Origin: JAJTHC01 sp044348005
Lineage (GTDB): Bacteria > Cyanobacteriota > Vampirovibrionia > Vampirovibrionales > JAJTHC01
NCBI GenBank assembly: GCA_044348005.1
Contig: JBIKTR010000004.1
Location: 62,001-126,000 of the forward strand
DNA length: 64,000 nt
Direction of reading: 5' to 3'
The position numbers and the translations under genes are program-made. Shown one piece after another: positions 7,885 through 16,732 of this stretch (positions within the stretch are counted from its first letter, which is position 1; each line of letters begins with the position of its first letter). The notes beneath the pieces were generated by a model. The model was not told where the DNA came from. It was given only the letters and a program-made list of their open reading frames with translations, and did no database searches.

Positions 7885-8589
7885 ATGATTTCTTCTCTCT
7901 CTCGTTTTGGCACGTCTTTGCCCGCTTATTCAACCAACCCTGCCTTTACTGCCACGACTGAGAACAGTAAAGCACTAGGGGTCTCTTCACGGGCTAACAC
8001 CCAACGCCAAGGCTTTTCTATCTTTACATTCACTGGGATGATGATGGAAACTGATTTAAAACCCAATCAAGTTAGTTTTACTCCTTCTCAAGTACAAGAT
8101 AAACTAACGGATATATTTGATAGAAACCTTCCTCGAGATATTGTTCCTTATCTAAAGGAGCGCTTTGAAAGTGTCTTTCCCAACACGGCCGATCCACTGA
8201 CTGTTCTCAAAGATTGGCTTGGGGGGAAAGGGCAGGATACACCGCCAATTACAAAAAAAACGCTTCGTGCCTACATTCAAGATTGTAAGTTTTATGCAAG
8301 GATGTTAGAACAAGCAGAAACCCCAGTTCAAACAAGAAAGACAGGAAAAAAACCGAGCTCAGCTAACAAAACAAAGTTAGATAAATGGGTAGAAAAAATG
8401 CGTGATAAAGAATGGAGTGAACTCCCTCTTACTACAACAGAACAGAGACGATGGGCTTCTTACAAGATTTGGCTTAAGCTAGAGCTACAACATAGAAACA
8501 CGACAGATCAAAAACAAGCACGCGGGCAGTTATTTACAAACTTGATTCCTAAATTAAAAGCATTACTACCCCCTGTTCCAGCCAAGTAG
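7885..8589 (+). CDS. Unknown protein of the QRQGF leader family, member 1
   Basis: 234 residues. The N-terminus (Ser/Thr/Pro-rich, ending in NTQRQGF near residues 40-46) resembles the genes at 26183 and 27158, as does part of the upstream leader (CCTCATCCT then AAAGGTCTTACT before the ATG). The rest is A+T-rich, lysine-rich, helical, and unlike its neighbours in codon use. No enzymatic motif and no convincing signal peptide or membrane helix. Function unknown; a secreted or host-directed protein is only a guess. Confidence 0.6.
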   Translation: MISSLSRFGTSLPAYSTNPAFTATTENSKALGVSSRANTQRQGFSIFTFTGMMMETDLKPNQVSFTPSQVQDKLTDIFDRNLPRDIVPYLKERFESVFPNTADPLTVLKDWLGGKGQDTPPITKKTLRAYIQDCKFYARMLEQAETPVQTRKTGKKPSSANKTKLDKWVEKMRDKEWSELPLTTTEQRRWASYKIWLKLELQHRNTTDQKQARGQLFTNLIPKLKALLPPVPAK

Positions 8590-8599
8590 TTAGAAAAGA

Positions 8600-9030
8600 G
8601 CCCCCTCACCCCAACCCTCTCCCAGAGGGAGAGGGGGTAAAGCCAGCTTGCCGACGGCGCACTAAATGCGAGGCTTCCGAGACATTTTGCGCACGGCAGG
8701 AACGGAGCGAAAGCGAGAGGGGTGGGATAAACTCATTCACGAAGTGAATCTACTTCTTTAGGATGGAGAGGTTAGGAGAGGAAACCAACGGTTTTCTTTC
8801 CTAAGAGAAAAAGTCAGAGACTTTTTCGACGGGAGGGGGATTCTTAAGGGGGGCATACTGGGGGGAGGGAGGACGTAACACGTCCCTCCCCCCGCCGCCC
8901 CTTAAGCCGCTTTGGGGGTTTGGGGAGTCTTTGGCGGGACAAAGACCCCCAAGCACCAGCTCAAAAAGGGAACAAGAAAACCCCCTCACCCCAACCCTCT
9001 CCCAAAGGGAGAGGGAGTAAAACGCCCTTT
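8600..9030. repeat. Composite repeat region (foldback arm, hairpin block, PLPEGEG palindromes)
   Basis: Contains two PLPEGEG-type palindromes (about 8600-8640 and 8983-9022). At 8645-8730 it carries an arm of the large foldback element also found at 17.3 kb. At 8732-8830 is a ~95-bp block repeated at 25885-25980. At about 8863-8996 is a ~130-bp segment essentially identical to about 30264-30397. ORFs read through this region, such as one at 8801-8989, reflect repeat sequence and I do not call them genes. Confidence 0.85.
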
Positions 9031-9168
9031 CGCAGAGTCTTCTATAATACAGAAAACTCCTAGGTTTAAAGGAAGTTGTGTTGGGTCAGGCTTGGCATAG
9101 GGACGAAATTTTGCTACAGTGTTTTTATAGGTAAACAACCCAACCAAACGCCACAAAGGAAGCCCCCC

Positions 9169-9384
9169 ATGGGGAAATCACGCACGAACCACGCCCATTT
9201 TCAAGACGACTACACCCTTCGCGCCAAAAAAACCAGCGAACCTTCTAAAAAATCCTTTCGCAACCTCACCAAGCAGTGGGAACTGCTCGTAGAAGACGAC
9301 CTAGACGAATACAACAACGAAGAAGCCCCACCAAACTCGGGCGACTACTTCTTAGGTGAGCTAGACGCTTCAACATTGGATTGA
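9169..9384 (+). CDS. Small acidic protein of unknown function
   Basis: 71 residues from the ATG at 9169, which has a ribosome binding site (CAAAGGAAG, 7 bases upstream); an upstream start at 9076 does not. The N-terminal half is basic (MGKSRTNHAHFQDD, KKTSEPSKKS) and the C-terminal half is very acidic (VEDDLDEYNNEEA). It converges on rpoZ with six bases between the stops. No recognised family. Confidence 0.6.
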   Translation: MGKSRTNHAHFQDDYTLRAKKTSEPSKKSFRNLTKQWELLVEDDLDEYNNEEAPPNSGDYFLGELDASTLD

Positions 9385-9390
9385 ACCACA

Positions 9391-9627
9391 CTAGCCAATT
9401 AAGCCATCACCCAAGTCCACTTCACTGGACTTCATAATCAACGCTTGGTAAATGACTTTTTCGTCATTATAGCTATTAAGTTCCGTGCCAAAAGGATCTG
9501 ACTTGCGACGTTCGCGTTGGCTGTCCATCAGGCGTTTGGCGAGTTCCGCAATTTGAAGCACCAGCTTATAGCGGTTGTCGACTTGTTCGTTTAAATCACT
9601 GGCGATATTGGTGTGCATGACGGACAT
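9391..9627 (-). CDS. rpoZ: RNA polymerase omega subunit
   Basis: 78 residues from the ATG at 9627, placed by GGGAG nine bases upstream. The segment VDNRYKLVLQIAELAKRLMD (a region of about residues 16-35) matches the conserved omega motif in which an N-R-[YF]-x-L-V core is followed by an AKR-like helix; the tail DEKVIYQALIM fits the second conserved helix. Omega stabilises the beta-prime subunit. Sequence divergence keeps this below certainty. Confidence 0.8.
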   Translation of the reverse strand: MSVMHTNIASDLNEQVDNRYKLVLQIAELAKRLMDSQRERRKSDPFGTELNSYNDEKVIYQALIMKSSEVDLGDGLIG

Positions 9628-9723
9628 AGAAAAGAACTCCCTTCGATTTGTTGAGATACCTTTATAATCCCACAAACGCGAAGAATCGACAAGCTTTTTA
9701 TTCACAAGTGCATGCGGGCTCCC

Positions 9724-10896
9724 TTAAGACGTGGCTTCAAGCATCACGGCGTTCATGGGGCCAAGCCCATAGGCCCGCACTTGGTTTCGCCCACTTCGCT
9801 TGGATTCGTACAACCCAAGATCCGCTTCTTCAAATAAGGTGGTGGCATCGTGACGCCGTGGGTCAAATTGCGTCACCCCTGAACTAATCGTCATGCGCAA
9901 GGGTTTGCCTGCCGCCACAAAAATATGTTCCCCCACCAAGCGACGCAACCTGTCCAACAACGAAAGGGCTTCTAAGCACCGTGTTTCCGGCAGAATCAAG
10001 GCAAACTCTTCCCCCCCGTAACGCGCCACCACATCCATGTCTCGCAGATTGTTTCGTAACACCCCTGCCAGTTCTACCAAAACGTCGTCGCCCGCTTTAT
10101 GGCCGTAAACGTCGTTAATCTGTTTAAAGTGGTCAATGTCTAACATCGCCACTGAAAGAGGCGCCCCCGTGCGACGGCTTCGAGAAATTTCGCGTAACAT
10201 CACGCTAGTAAGACTACGACGGTTCATCAATCCAGTCAGGTCGTCTTTACTGGCGGTGTCTTTTTCCATATTTAAGGCACGGTTTAGGTTCAGAATATGA
10301 TCTTCATAACGTTTAATGCACACAATAAGGTACACAAAGGCCAAGCTTTTCAGCAAGGCGCCACTGAAGTTGACCCAAAGGTTTTGCTTTAAAATCAGCG
10401 CATTGATGTGATGCACCGGCTGGGGTAAAAACAACGCCAGATTGATCAGAAATACCCCAAAACAAGCCCCCCACACCCATTTGCGAGGCGACTGAATCAA
10501 AGGCAAATGCCCAAGCATCATTAAAATAGGCAAGCTGTACCACATTAAACTGGCATGATGCTGAGAAATCATGAGCCCTGAAAGCACTAAAACACTTAGG
10601 GGAAAGACGCTGTACAGCGACCATTTAAGCCACGCCCGCAAGGGAGGCATAAAAATAAAGACGGTATACAACACGGCAATGGCGATCGTTAGTTCTTCGA
10701 TTTGAAAGGTAAACGCGGTGCCAATGGTGGTGGCGCCCATGTGGTGGTTTTGTACGAGCATGCACATGACTTCATACACGGCACTGAGCCAAGTCAAGCC
10801 TAAGAGTGGGTAAAGCTTTTGGCGATCCTTCAACACCAAAACATGCACCGCTTGGGTGAGTTTGTTGAACACGAAGGGCAGGGGGCGTTGTGGCAT
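9724..10896 (-). CDS. Membrane-bound diguanylate cyclase (GGDEF)
   Basis: 390 residues. The N-terminal ~195 residues contain about six hydrophobic helices (a MASE-like sensor region without a recognised name). The GGDEF domain follows, with DDLTGLMNRR (218-227) and the active site GGEEF (294-298), which is catalytically competent. An RxxD inhibitory site (RDMD, 285-288) precedes it, so product inhibition by c-di-GMP is likely. It makes c-di-GMP from two GTP. The TPR gene directly upstream on the same strand (10934-11815) could share its transcript. Confidence 0.93.
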   Translation of the reverse strand: MPQRPLPFVFNKLTQAVHVLVLKDRQKLYPLLGLTWLSAVYEVMCMLVQNHHMGATTIGTAFTFQIEELTIAIAVLYTVFIFMPPLRAWLKWSLYSVFPLSVLVLSGLMISQHHASLMWYSLPILMMLGHLPLIQSPRKWVWGACFGVFLINLALFLPQPVHHINALILKQNLWVNFSGALLKSLAFVYLIVCIKRYEDHILNLNRALNMEKDTASKDDLTGLMNRRSLTSVMLREISRSRRTGAPLSVAMLDIDHFKQINDVYGHKAGDDVLVELAGVLRNNLRDMDVVARYGGEEFALILPETRCLEALSLLDRLRRLVGEHIFVAAGKPLRMTISSGVTQFDPRRHDATTLFEEADLGLYESKRSGRNQVRAYGLGPMNAVMLEATS

Positions 10897-10933
10897 GAGT
10901 TAAGCGCTCAATTGTTGTGTGAAAGGAAGGGGT

Positions 10934-11815
10934 TTACTTGTTTTCTAAGGTGGGGGGTGTGTTGAAGCCTTTAGGGAAGCTTTTTTCAAGCAATAAAATA
11001 CGGCTTTGCGATTGCAACGCCAGTGCTGAGCCGGGATCCATTTGAATACAGCGTTCATAATACATCCACGCGCTTTGGGGTTGCTTGGCTTCATGGTAAA
11101 GCGTCGCGAGGTTAAAGAAGCTCGGCGGGTGTTTGGGATTGACCAACAAGGCGTTTTTATAGGCGTCAACTGCTTTTTCATGCTGGCCCTGTTGTTGAAG
11201 AATCGTGCCTAAATTAAACCAGTGCCGTTCTGTTTCAGGGTACCATTGGGTCAAAGAAGTCAACAGCGCGAGGGCTTTTTCGCTTTGTGCCGATTCATGC
11301 AACGCCATGGCCCACCCCGCCACAGATGCTTCATGCCGTGGGCTTAACCCCACGGCTTTTTCAAAATAAGGCATGGCTTGCTTGGCGTGCGATTCGCTCA
11401 ATTCAATATACCCTAAATTACTGTGGGCTTCCACCAAGTCAGGATTCAACTTAAGCGCCTGTTTAAAGGCTTTTTTCGCATTTTGACGCAACCGGTACGA
11501 TTCCCCGATGCTTTGGGTGCTGGTGCCTTGAGACGCGTGAAACAGCCGAACCCCTTCATTATAAATCACCACGGCTTCTTCTTTGGGCGCAAGCGTTGGG
11601 ACGACTTCATTCGAGGGAGCCGGCTGGGTGAGTTTAGTGACTTTGGGCGCCTTTTTAGCAGGCGGCGTTGCTGTGACGCTTGATGCGGGTGTGGCGGGTG
11701 TGTGGGTTGGGGACGTTTGGGGACGCTTCACGCCCGCCTGCGCGGTGGGCAACGCCCAAGCCACGAAAAGCGCTAGAACAAGTGCAAGGCAGAAGAAGGG
11801 ACGAAGATTGAACAA
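10934..11815 (-). CDS. Secreted or periplasmic TPR-repeat protein
   Basis: 293 residues. A clear signal peptide (FFCLALVLALFVAWALPTA, then AQA) is followed by a Pro/Thr/Ala-rich linker (30-70) and about five tetratricopeptide repeats (75-280), with the W-F-N-L-G, A-x-A-Y and P-x-x-P patterns. TPRs bind partner proteins; the partner is not visible. A run of nine C lies just before the start codon (about 11829-11837), between the likely promoter and the gene. Lies 38 bp upstream of the GGDEF gene on the same strand. Confidence 0.85.
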   Translation of the reverse strand: MFNLRPFFCLALVLALFVAWALPTAQAGVKRPQTSPTHTPATPASSVTATPPAKKAPKVTKLTQPAPSNEVVPTLAPKEEAVVIYNEGVRLFHASQGTSTQSIGESYRLRQNAKKAFKQALKLNPDLVEAHSNLGYIELSESHAKQAMPYFEKAVGLSPRHEASVAGWAMALHESAQSEKALALLTSLTQWYPETERHWFNLGTILQQQGQHEKAVDAYKNALLVNPKHPPSFFNLATLYHEAKQPQSAWMYYERCIQMDPGSALALQSQSRILLLEKSFPKGFNTPPTLENK

Positions 11816-11963
11816 GGCATCACCTCAAGGGGGGGGGTAAAGTCAGGCAGGGCAGGCACAAGTGGCCGTTACTAACTTTTAGTGTAGCATAGAATCCACA
11901 AACGCCATACACCTTAAGGTTAATTTTAGGTAAGGTTAATTTATAATTTCAACATAACGCAAA

Positions 11964-11999
11964 GAAGGTCTGCGTTCATTGTTCTGAACGCAGACCTTC
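11964..11999 (-). terminator. Perfect 15-bp hairpin, probable terminator
   Basis: GAAGGTCTGCGTTCA (11964-11978) pairs without mismatch with 11985-11999 around a six-base loop. On the minus strand it is followed by CTTTGCG, a short T run only. It lies 31 bases downstream of the gene ending at 12030. The rest of 11816-12029 holds no gene that I can support. Confidence 0.6.
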
Positions 12000-12029
12000 C
12001 AGCCATTTGTGTGCGACAAATCCCCGTAG

Positions 12030-12887
12030 TTACAAGGTTTCACTACCCGAGGCTCCGACAACAGCGCCACCAGCAAATCCTACAGAACCCGCTGCTACGG
12101 TTGCTCTTAATGGGTGATCTATAATAGACTGTCTTAAGCGATCACCTGTTTCTTGAATGCTGTTTGCAGCCTGTGTGCCAGCGTTTCTGACTGACGAACC
12201 AGCACCTGCTACGGCTTGTCCGACTGTTTCGCTCGCTTTAGCGGTTGCTGTTCGGACGGCTTCTGCAGCCTCTCCTGCTTTTGCTCTAGCCTGTCTTGCT
12301 TGATTTCTTACGCCTGCTTGTGCTCTAGCAAACCAAGAAGGTGAAGCTGTGGAAGAGGCAACCGCATCTGTTAATGGGGTATTCGGATCAACTACGTGCG
12401 TATAATTGGCAAAACTAGATGGCCAACCTGAAGCTTTAGAAGATCTGTAGGGTTGTGGTTGTTGCAATGTAGTGGGCGTCAAATCACCGTCTAAATTTCT
12501 AGAATATCTGTAGAGTTGTGGTTTTCTAGCTTCGAATGCGGGGGATAATAATTTAACCTCTTGTGGCGGAGGGTGAAGGCCTCCAACCTCCGAAGTTATA
12601 TCACGAACTGCCACTGGTTTTATAGATAAATCAACATGCGCAGCACTTTTAGGGGCGGGCAAGAGTTTCTGTCCGCTTGCAAATCGTAGAGTTGCAGGTG
12701 GTGGGAAAGGAGGTACTTGAGAAGTGTTAACAAGCTTACTAAAATCTGTGTCCTTTACGACTTTTACTATCCCCTTTCCTGCTACTTCTACTGTAGACTG
12801 TGCTGCGTTTGGCCCAAATCGTACACGGTGTAGCGCCTCTTCCGCAACTGACCTTACAGTTTTACCTACTGTGTTAAATAAAAACAT
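12030..12887 (-). CDS. Unknown protein with YqjD/ElaB-like C-terminal tail
   Basis: 285 residues from the ATG at 12887 (MFLFNTVGK), with GGAAGGA nine bases upstream. The middle is proline-rich and lacks domains. Residues about 185-255 form an Ala/Arg/Gln-rich coiled-coil-like helix of apolipoprotein type. The end (DHPLRATVAAGSVGFAGGAV) has the pattern of the membrane anchor of ribosome-associated YqjD/ElaB (DUF883) proteins. This suggests membrane attachment, but the remainder is unlike that family. Noticeably A+T-rich and Ser/Thr-rich relative to neighbours. Confidence 0.65.
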   Translation of the reverse strand: MFLFNTVGKTVRSVAEEALHRVRFGPNAAQSTVEVAGKGIVKVVKDTDFSKLVNTSQVPPFPPPATLRFASGQKLLPAPKSAAHVDLSIKPVAVRDITSEVGGLHPPPQEVKLLSPAFEARKPQLYRYSRNLDGDLTPTTLQQPQPYRSSKASGWPSSFANYTHVVDPNTPLTDAVASSTASPSWFARAQAGVRNQARQARAKAGEAAEAVRTATAKASETVGQAVAGAGSSVRNAGTQAANSIQETGDRLRQSIIDHPLRATVAAGSVGFAGGAVVGASGSETL

Positions 12888-13054
12888 ATTATTTCGTCCT
12901 TCCCTGTTGTTTGCTTGATTCCGTTCACTAAAGATTCGAACAACCATTCCTAGCCTATATGAATGGTGTTTCTTATTTTTTTAAGTCCTGGTTTGTTCTT
13001 ACTAGCTTAAAAACAAAGTCGGTTCACTATTGTGCTAGTAAAATTAAAAAAGTT

Positions 13055-14236
13055 TCAAAAGTTGAGCGTTTCGGCGTAACCCGCGAGTTCTACATAGGCC
13101 CTGCCTTGCACCGGCGTTTGGCCCCGCGTGCCTGTAACAAGGTTCGCCCCTTCCCAATAGCTTAACGCCCTTTGCTTAGAAAAATAGAGTTCCTGTTCAG
13201 CCAAGGCAGGCGTTACGCGTAAGTTCAGCTTTAGGGCAGGCACCTTTAGTTCCCACGCACTGGGGTAGTTTACCCCACTTTGCGCACTCTTCCACCGGTT
13301 CAACACCTTTAATTCAAGTTCTTTTGCGGTGAATCGAATCACTTGGCCCGTTTTGCTCACCCACGTGGCGCCACTTTGCGGAGAAATCCCGCCATTTTTT
13401 TCACGCATGAAGTACAGCATCAGTTCTTGCCCGTCGTCTAACTGAATGGCAAACCAGTCCCACCCCACTTGTGTTTTACTTAATTGAGACGAGCCAAACT
13501 CGTGATCAAACCAACTGTTGCCTGTTACTTGAAACACACGATCCTTCAAACGGGCGTGGGGGTCTTTGAGCGTCACGTGGCCCGTGGTTGAAATGTGGGT
13601 AAAACTATAGTACATGGACGCACAACTGGCACAGCTCCCTTTTTTAGAATAGCCGTTTGACGTTCCGTGAAAGACCTTGTCCTTCTTGGGAACCAAGTGT
13701 AAATCAAGCGAAAAGTGGGTGTCCTGCACGCTTAAATCCCACCGAGGGAGAGCCTCTTTTGGGTGGGGCCGTTCTTTGAGGCTCAGGCTTTTGGCCATAA
13801 AGCGCCACGGTTCTACTTTAACAACGTCACGAAAGGGGTTTTGGCGTTCATAGGCCGTGCTATAATAAAAATGCTTACCGCTTAGATCGCTCAAGGCCAC
13901 ATGAACCATGTACAGCTGTTGAGGCTTCCACGCACTGGATCTTAGCGTCAAGCTTTGTACCGCAGTGGGGCGTGAAAGTCGAAACAAGGTGGCCTCATAC
14001 CCAAAGTGATGCGGGGCTTGAAAGGGCTGCCAAGGCGTGGCCAAATGACCCGTGGTGTACCACCATTCATTGGCGTAATCAGGGTGTTCACCCTGATCTT
14101 GCGGGAATTGCCAGCGGTAATTAGGTTTAGCGATTAAAAACGGCGTGGTTGAAGATCCGCTGGCGTGAGCGGGTGGGCCATTCAGCGAAAGCACCGTTGC
14201 GACCACGGTTAATACGAGTAAAATCATCCGCCACAT
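13055..14236 (-). CDS. CrtC/AttH-like lipocalin-fold protein, exported
   Basis: 393 residues from the ATG at 14236, which follows AAAGGAAAC and begins a signal peptide (MWRMILLVLTVVATVLSL, then AHA). The body matches the AttH/hydroxyneurosporene synthase-like family: FPQDQGEHPDYANEWWYTTGH near residue 45, later WFDHEFGSSQL and GWDWFAIQLDDG. The family includes carotenoid 1,2-hydratase (CrtC) and AttH. No carotenoid genes adjoin it, so a hydratase role is not supported by context. An upstream start at 14392 would run through repeat sequence and lacks a binding site. Confidence 0.85.
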   Translation of the reverse strand: MWRMILLVLTVVATVLSLNGPPAHASGSSTTPFLIAKPNYRWQFPQDQGEHPDYANEWWYTTGHLATPWQPFQAPHHFGYEATLFRLSRPTAVQSLTLRSSAWKPQQLYMVHVALSDLSGKHFYYSTAYERQNPFRDVVKVEPWRFMAKSLSLKERPHPKEALPRWDLSVQDTHFSLDLHLVPKKDKVFHGTSNGYSKKGSCASCASMYYSFTHISTTGHVTLKDPHARLKDRVFQVTGNSWFDHEFGSSQLSKTQVGWDWFAIQLDDGQELMLYFMREKNGGISPQSGATWVSKTGQVIRFTAKELELKVLNRWKSAQSGVNYPSAWELKVPALKLNLRVTPALAEQELYFSKQRALSYWEGANLVTGTRGQTPVQGRAYVELAGYAETLNF

Positions 14237-14297
14237 CGCGTCGTTTCCTTTTGTTTGCTTCTGCTTATCCTGTAGTATTTTAAAGAGTTTTCCATAC

Positions 14298-14470
14298 AGT
14301 AGGCTAGACAAGGAGCCTAGATTATTTTGTGAAGGAGTGTAGATAGACCTACATGACTGAACAAAATAATCGTAGCGACAAAGTATAGACACTGTAGGGG
14401 AAATTATTTAAAACACTATAACATAAATCTACAGGGGAGTAGACCGAATCTTTGTTGTCGACGTATACTT
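14298..14470 (-). repeat. Stop-codon element, copy D (divergent)
   Basis: On the minus strand it carries the conserved TTGTCGCTACGATT and a variant of TCTAGGCTCC-N8-AGCCTA. Its central stem is GATTATTTTGT (14320-14330) paired perfectly with ACAAAATAATC (14361-14371), differing in sequence from copies A and B at several paired positions. A second, inverted part-copy follows (CTTTGTTGTCGACG at about 14450). It lies between two divergent genes and ends no gene, unlike the other copies. Confidence 0.7.
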
Positions 14471-14495
14471 AATTTTATAAGTTTACGAAGCTGTC

Positions 14496-14630
14496 TTTAC
14501 TCCCTCTCCCTATGGGAGAGGGTTGGGGTGAGGGATTCGGGATGCCCTATTGGAGCTGGTGTTTCCCTCATCCTAGCATAGCCCGCCATAGGCGAGGCGT
14601 GCGACCTAAGGGAGGAGGGACAAAGCAAAA
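14496..14630. repeat. PLPEGEG palindrome block upstream of murG
   Basis: One CCCTCTCCCTATGGGAGAGG palindrome with its GGTTGGGGTGAGGGA tail, then GGGATGCCC, AGCTGGTGTTTCCCTC and a second G+C-rich inverted block (CGCCATAGGCGAGGCGTGCG and CTAAGGGAGGAGG). The same order of modules recurs at 25.98-26.08 kb and 60.98-61.05 kb. Confidence 0.85.
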
Positions 14631-14683
14631 TAGACTTTCACAGAGCTGTTTATATCAAGAAATTACCAAACGCAAGGATGCCC

Positions 14684-15838
14684 ATGAATCAGTTTAAAGA
14701 TGCGTCTATTGTTCTAACTGGCGGGGGTACGGGTGGTCACCTCTACCCAGCGCTTGCCGTGGCCGATGCCTTGGTGCGCGATTTCAGCTTCCCGCTAGAA
14801 AACATCACCTATATTGGCAATGAAGCCAGTTTAGAATCTCAAAAAGTGCCCACTAAAGGCATTCCCTTTCTTCCACTGGTCAGCCATGGCATGCCACGTT
14901 CCAAAAACCCGCTGGCTCTGCTGAAATGGGCGTTTGAAATGCTTAAAGCCACGGCTTTGGCCGCACGGTATTTAAAGGCCTTAAACGCCCAAGCCGTTCT
15001 AGGCACAGGGGGCTATGTGTCAGGCCCCGTGTTACTGGCGGCGTTTGCCTTAAAAATCCCTTTTGTGGTGCATGAAAGCGATGCCATCCCCGGACTCGTC
15101 AACCGATTGATGGCGCCCAAAGCCCGCGTCGTAACAGGTTCTTTTCCCGAAGTTCAAACCCGCCTAAAGCTCAAGCATGAACGCTTTCGGCTCACAGGGA
15201 ACCCCGTCAATGAACGCATCGGCCAACTCAGTAAAGCAGACGCATTGACACAACTGGCGTATCTCCTGCCCCCAAACTGGAAAGAGTCTGACAAAATACT
15301 GCTGGTACTCGGCGGTTCGCAAGGGGCGTTAAGTCTGAATGAAGCCGTCTTTAATCAGGTAGAAGCGTTGATTGAGGCGGGCTATAAAATTGTGCATCAG
15401 TGTGGAAGCAAACATGTTCAGGGGTTGAAACAGGCGTTTCTTCAAAAATACGGCAGTGAAACCCCCTTTAATCAGGATTATGTGTACCTGCCGTATATTG
15501 AAAACATGCCCGCGCTGTGGGCCTTGGCTGATGTGGCCCTATGCCGTGCGGGTTCCATGACGCTTTCAGAACTCTTTGCGTCTGAAACGCCCGCCATTTT
15601 GGTGCCTTACCCCTATGCGGCGCAAAATCACCAAGTCGCCAATGCCCGTGCAGTCGAAGCCCAAGGGGCTGCTCGTGTGGTGTTAGACGCCGAACTTAAG
15701 CGCGTTTCAATCGTTGAAGCGCTTAAGGCCCTTTGCCCCACGCAAGCCGACGCCTTAGCCATCAAGCAGGCGCTTAAACAACTGGCCAAGCCCCACGCCA
15801 CAAAAGCGATTGCGGAAATTTTACTTCAACTCTTATAG
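14684..15838 (+). CDS. murG: UDP-GlcNAc:MurNAc-(pentapeptide)-PP-undecaprenol GlcNAc transferase
   Basis: 384 residues from the ATG at 14684; AAGGA stands five bases before it, while the in-frame ATG six bases earlier overlaps that site. Glycosyltransferase 28 features are clear: GGGTGGHLYPALAVADAL at the N-terminus, the HESDAIPG motif near residue 125, and the UDP-GlcNAc site with VLGGSQGA and the SELFASETPAILVPYPYA block. It converts lipid I to lipid II on the inner face of the membrane. It stands alone here, away from murF-mraY and murD-ftsW. Confidence 0.96.
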   Translation: MNQFKDASIVLTGGGTGGHLYPALAVADALVRDFSFPLENITYIGNEASLESQKVPTKGIPFLPLVSHGMPRSKNPLALLKWAFEMLKATALAARYLKALNAQAVLGTGGYVSGPVLLAAFALKIPFVVHESDAIPGLVNRLMAPKARVVTGSFPEVQTRLKLKHERFRLTGNPVNERIGQLSKADALTQLAYLLPPNWKESDKILLVLGGSQGALSLNEAVFNQVEALIEAGYKIVHQCGSKHVQGLKQAFLQKYGSETPFNQDYVYLPYIENMPALWALADVALCRAGSMTLSELFASETPAILVPYPYAAQNHQVANARAVEAQGAARVVLDAELKRVSIVEALKALCPTQADALAIKQALKQLAKPHATKAIAEILLQLL

Positions 15839-16002
15839 TTCATAAACAATTAAGAAATTACCCCTTGCATTATTTAAATAAGTCGTTCATAATGGTGAAG
15901 ATGGTTCTTTGAAATTTTCATATACATGTAATGACCCACCAAAAAAGGCAAGTGCTTACGAGGTTTAAACCCCTTTGGCACGACGCTGTTTTTTAAAGAC
16001 AT

Positions 16003-16441
16003 GGGGTCGTTCTGGACTTGACAGGACGAATTCTTGTGACTGGGTTGCGCGTCGAGGACGCTTAATCCTCGTTAATCCTGAGCAAAACAATAAATGCAGA
16101 AACTCAAACTGCTCGCAACAATGTTGTTGCTTTTGCACGTCCAGTACGTGCAAAAATCGCTGCTTAATTCTTTTAAGTAGTAAACATTGCTTGTTCCCAC
16201 ACATGCTATCATGCTGCTAAGGTGGGCTTGCTAATTCGCATGACCATGCTGAAAGACTCATTGGCTCTTCAGTACAGCGTATGCGTCAATGCGTCCGAAC
16301 ACGGACGTAAAACGGGTTAAAGTTCGTGGTGAACTGGGGTACACAGCTACCACGAAACGAAACACTCTAAAGTTACCTACACGCGTAGACGCCTGGAGGC
16401 AATCGTTTTGGACGAGGGTTCGATTCCCTCCGACTCCACCA
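16003..16441 (+). ncRNA. ssrA: tmRNA (transfer-messenger RNA)
   Basis: The 5' end GGGGTCG pairs with CGACTCC before ACCA at the 3' end (16431-16441), giving a tRNA-like acceptor, and GGTTCGATTCC is the T arm. Inside, an open frame ends in GCT GCT TAA at about 16158-16166 and encodes NNVVAFARPVRAKIAA, an Ala-Ala-ending degradation tag that resembles cyanobacterial tags. The frame stays open about a dozen codons further upstream (ETQTA and before), so I cannot fix the resume codon. At 439 nt it is somewhat long. It rescues stalled ribosomes with SmpB. A possible promoter is TTGCAT-N17-CATAAT at about 15865-15893. Confidence 0.95.
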
Positions 16442-16732
16442 TTTTTTGTGGGTCGTTACATGGTATGGATGAATCAGACGTGTTTGTTTTGACGATGCCC
16501 TGAATCTCCCGGTTTTTAGATTTTTTCCAAAACATCCTTTTTTGAAGAACGATTAAAGTTCCTATTTTAGTGTTTCTGCTGAAGATCTCTCGGTACTTGG
16601 TTGGTTAGTGATCAGATTTTCGGTTGACGTTTTGATTTTGAAAAACTTCCCGTTTTTTTGCGATAGTTCGCCAGTTGCAAAAAAATGTTTTACTCTGTTG
16701 GCGGAACTTATTTTGATTAGGAACTTTTGATT
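16442..16732 (+). other. Long 5' region of the RNA-binding protein gene
   Basis: About 290 bases with no ORF worth calling. The sequence is T-rich with several runs (TTTTTT) and ends in AGGAAC upstream of the start. Genes for cold-induced RRM proteins often have long leaders, so thermoregulation is possible, but I see no specific motif. Confidence 0.35.
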
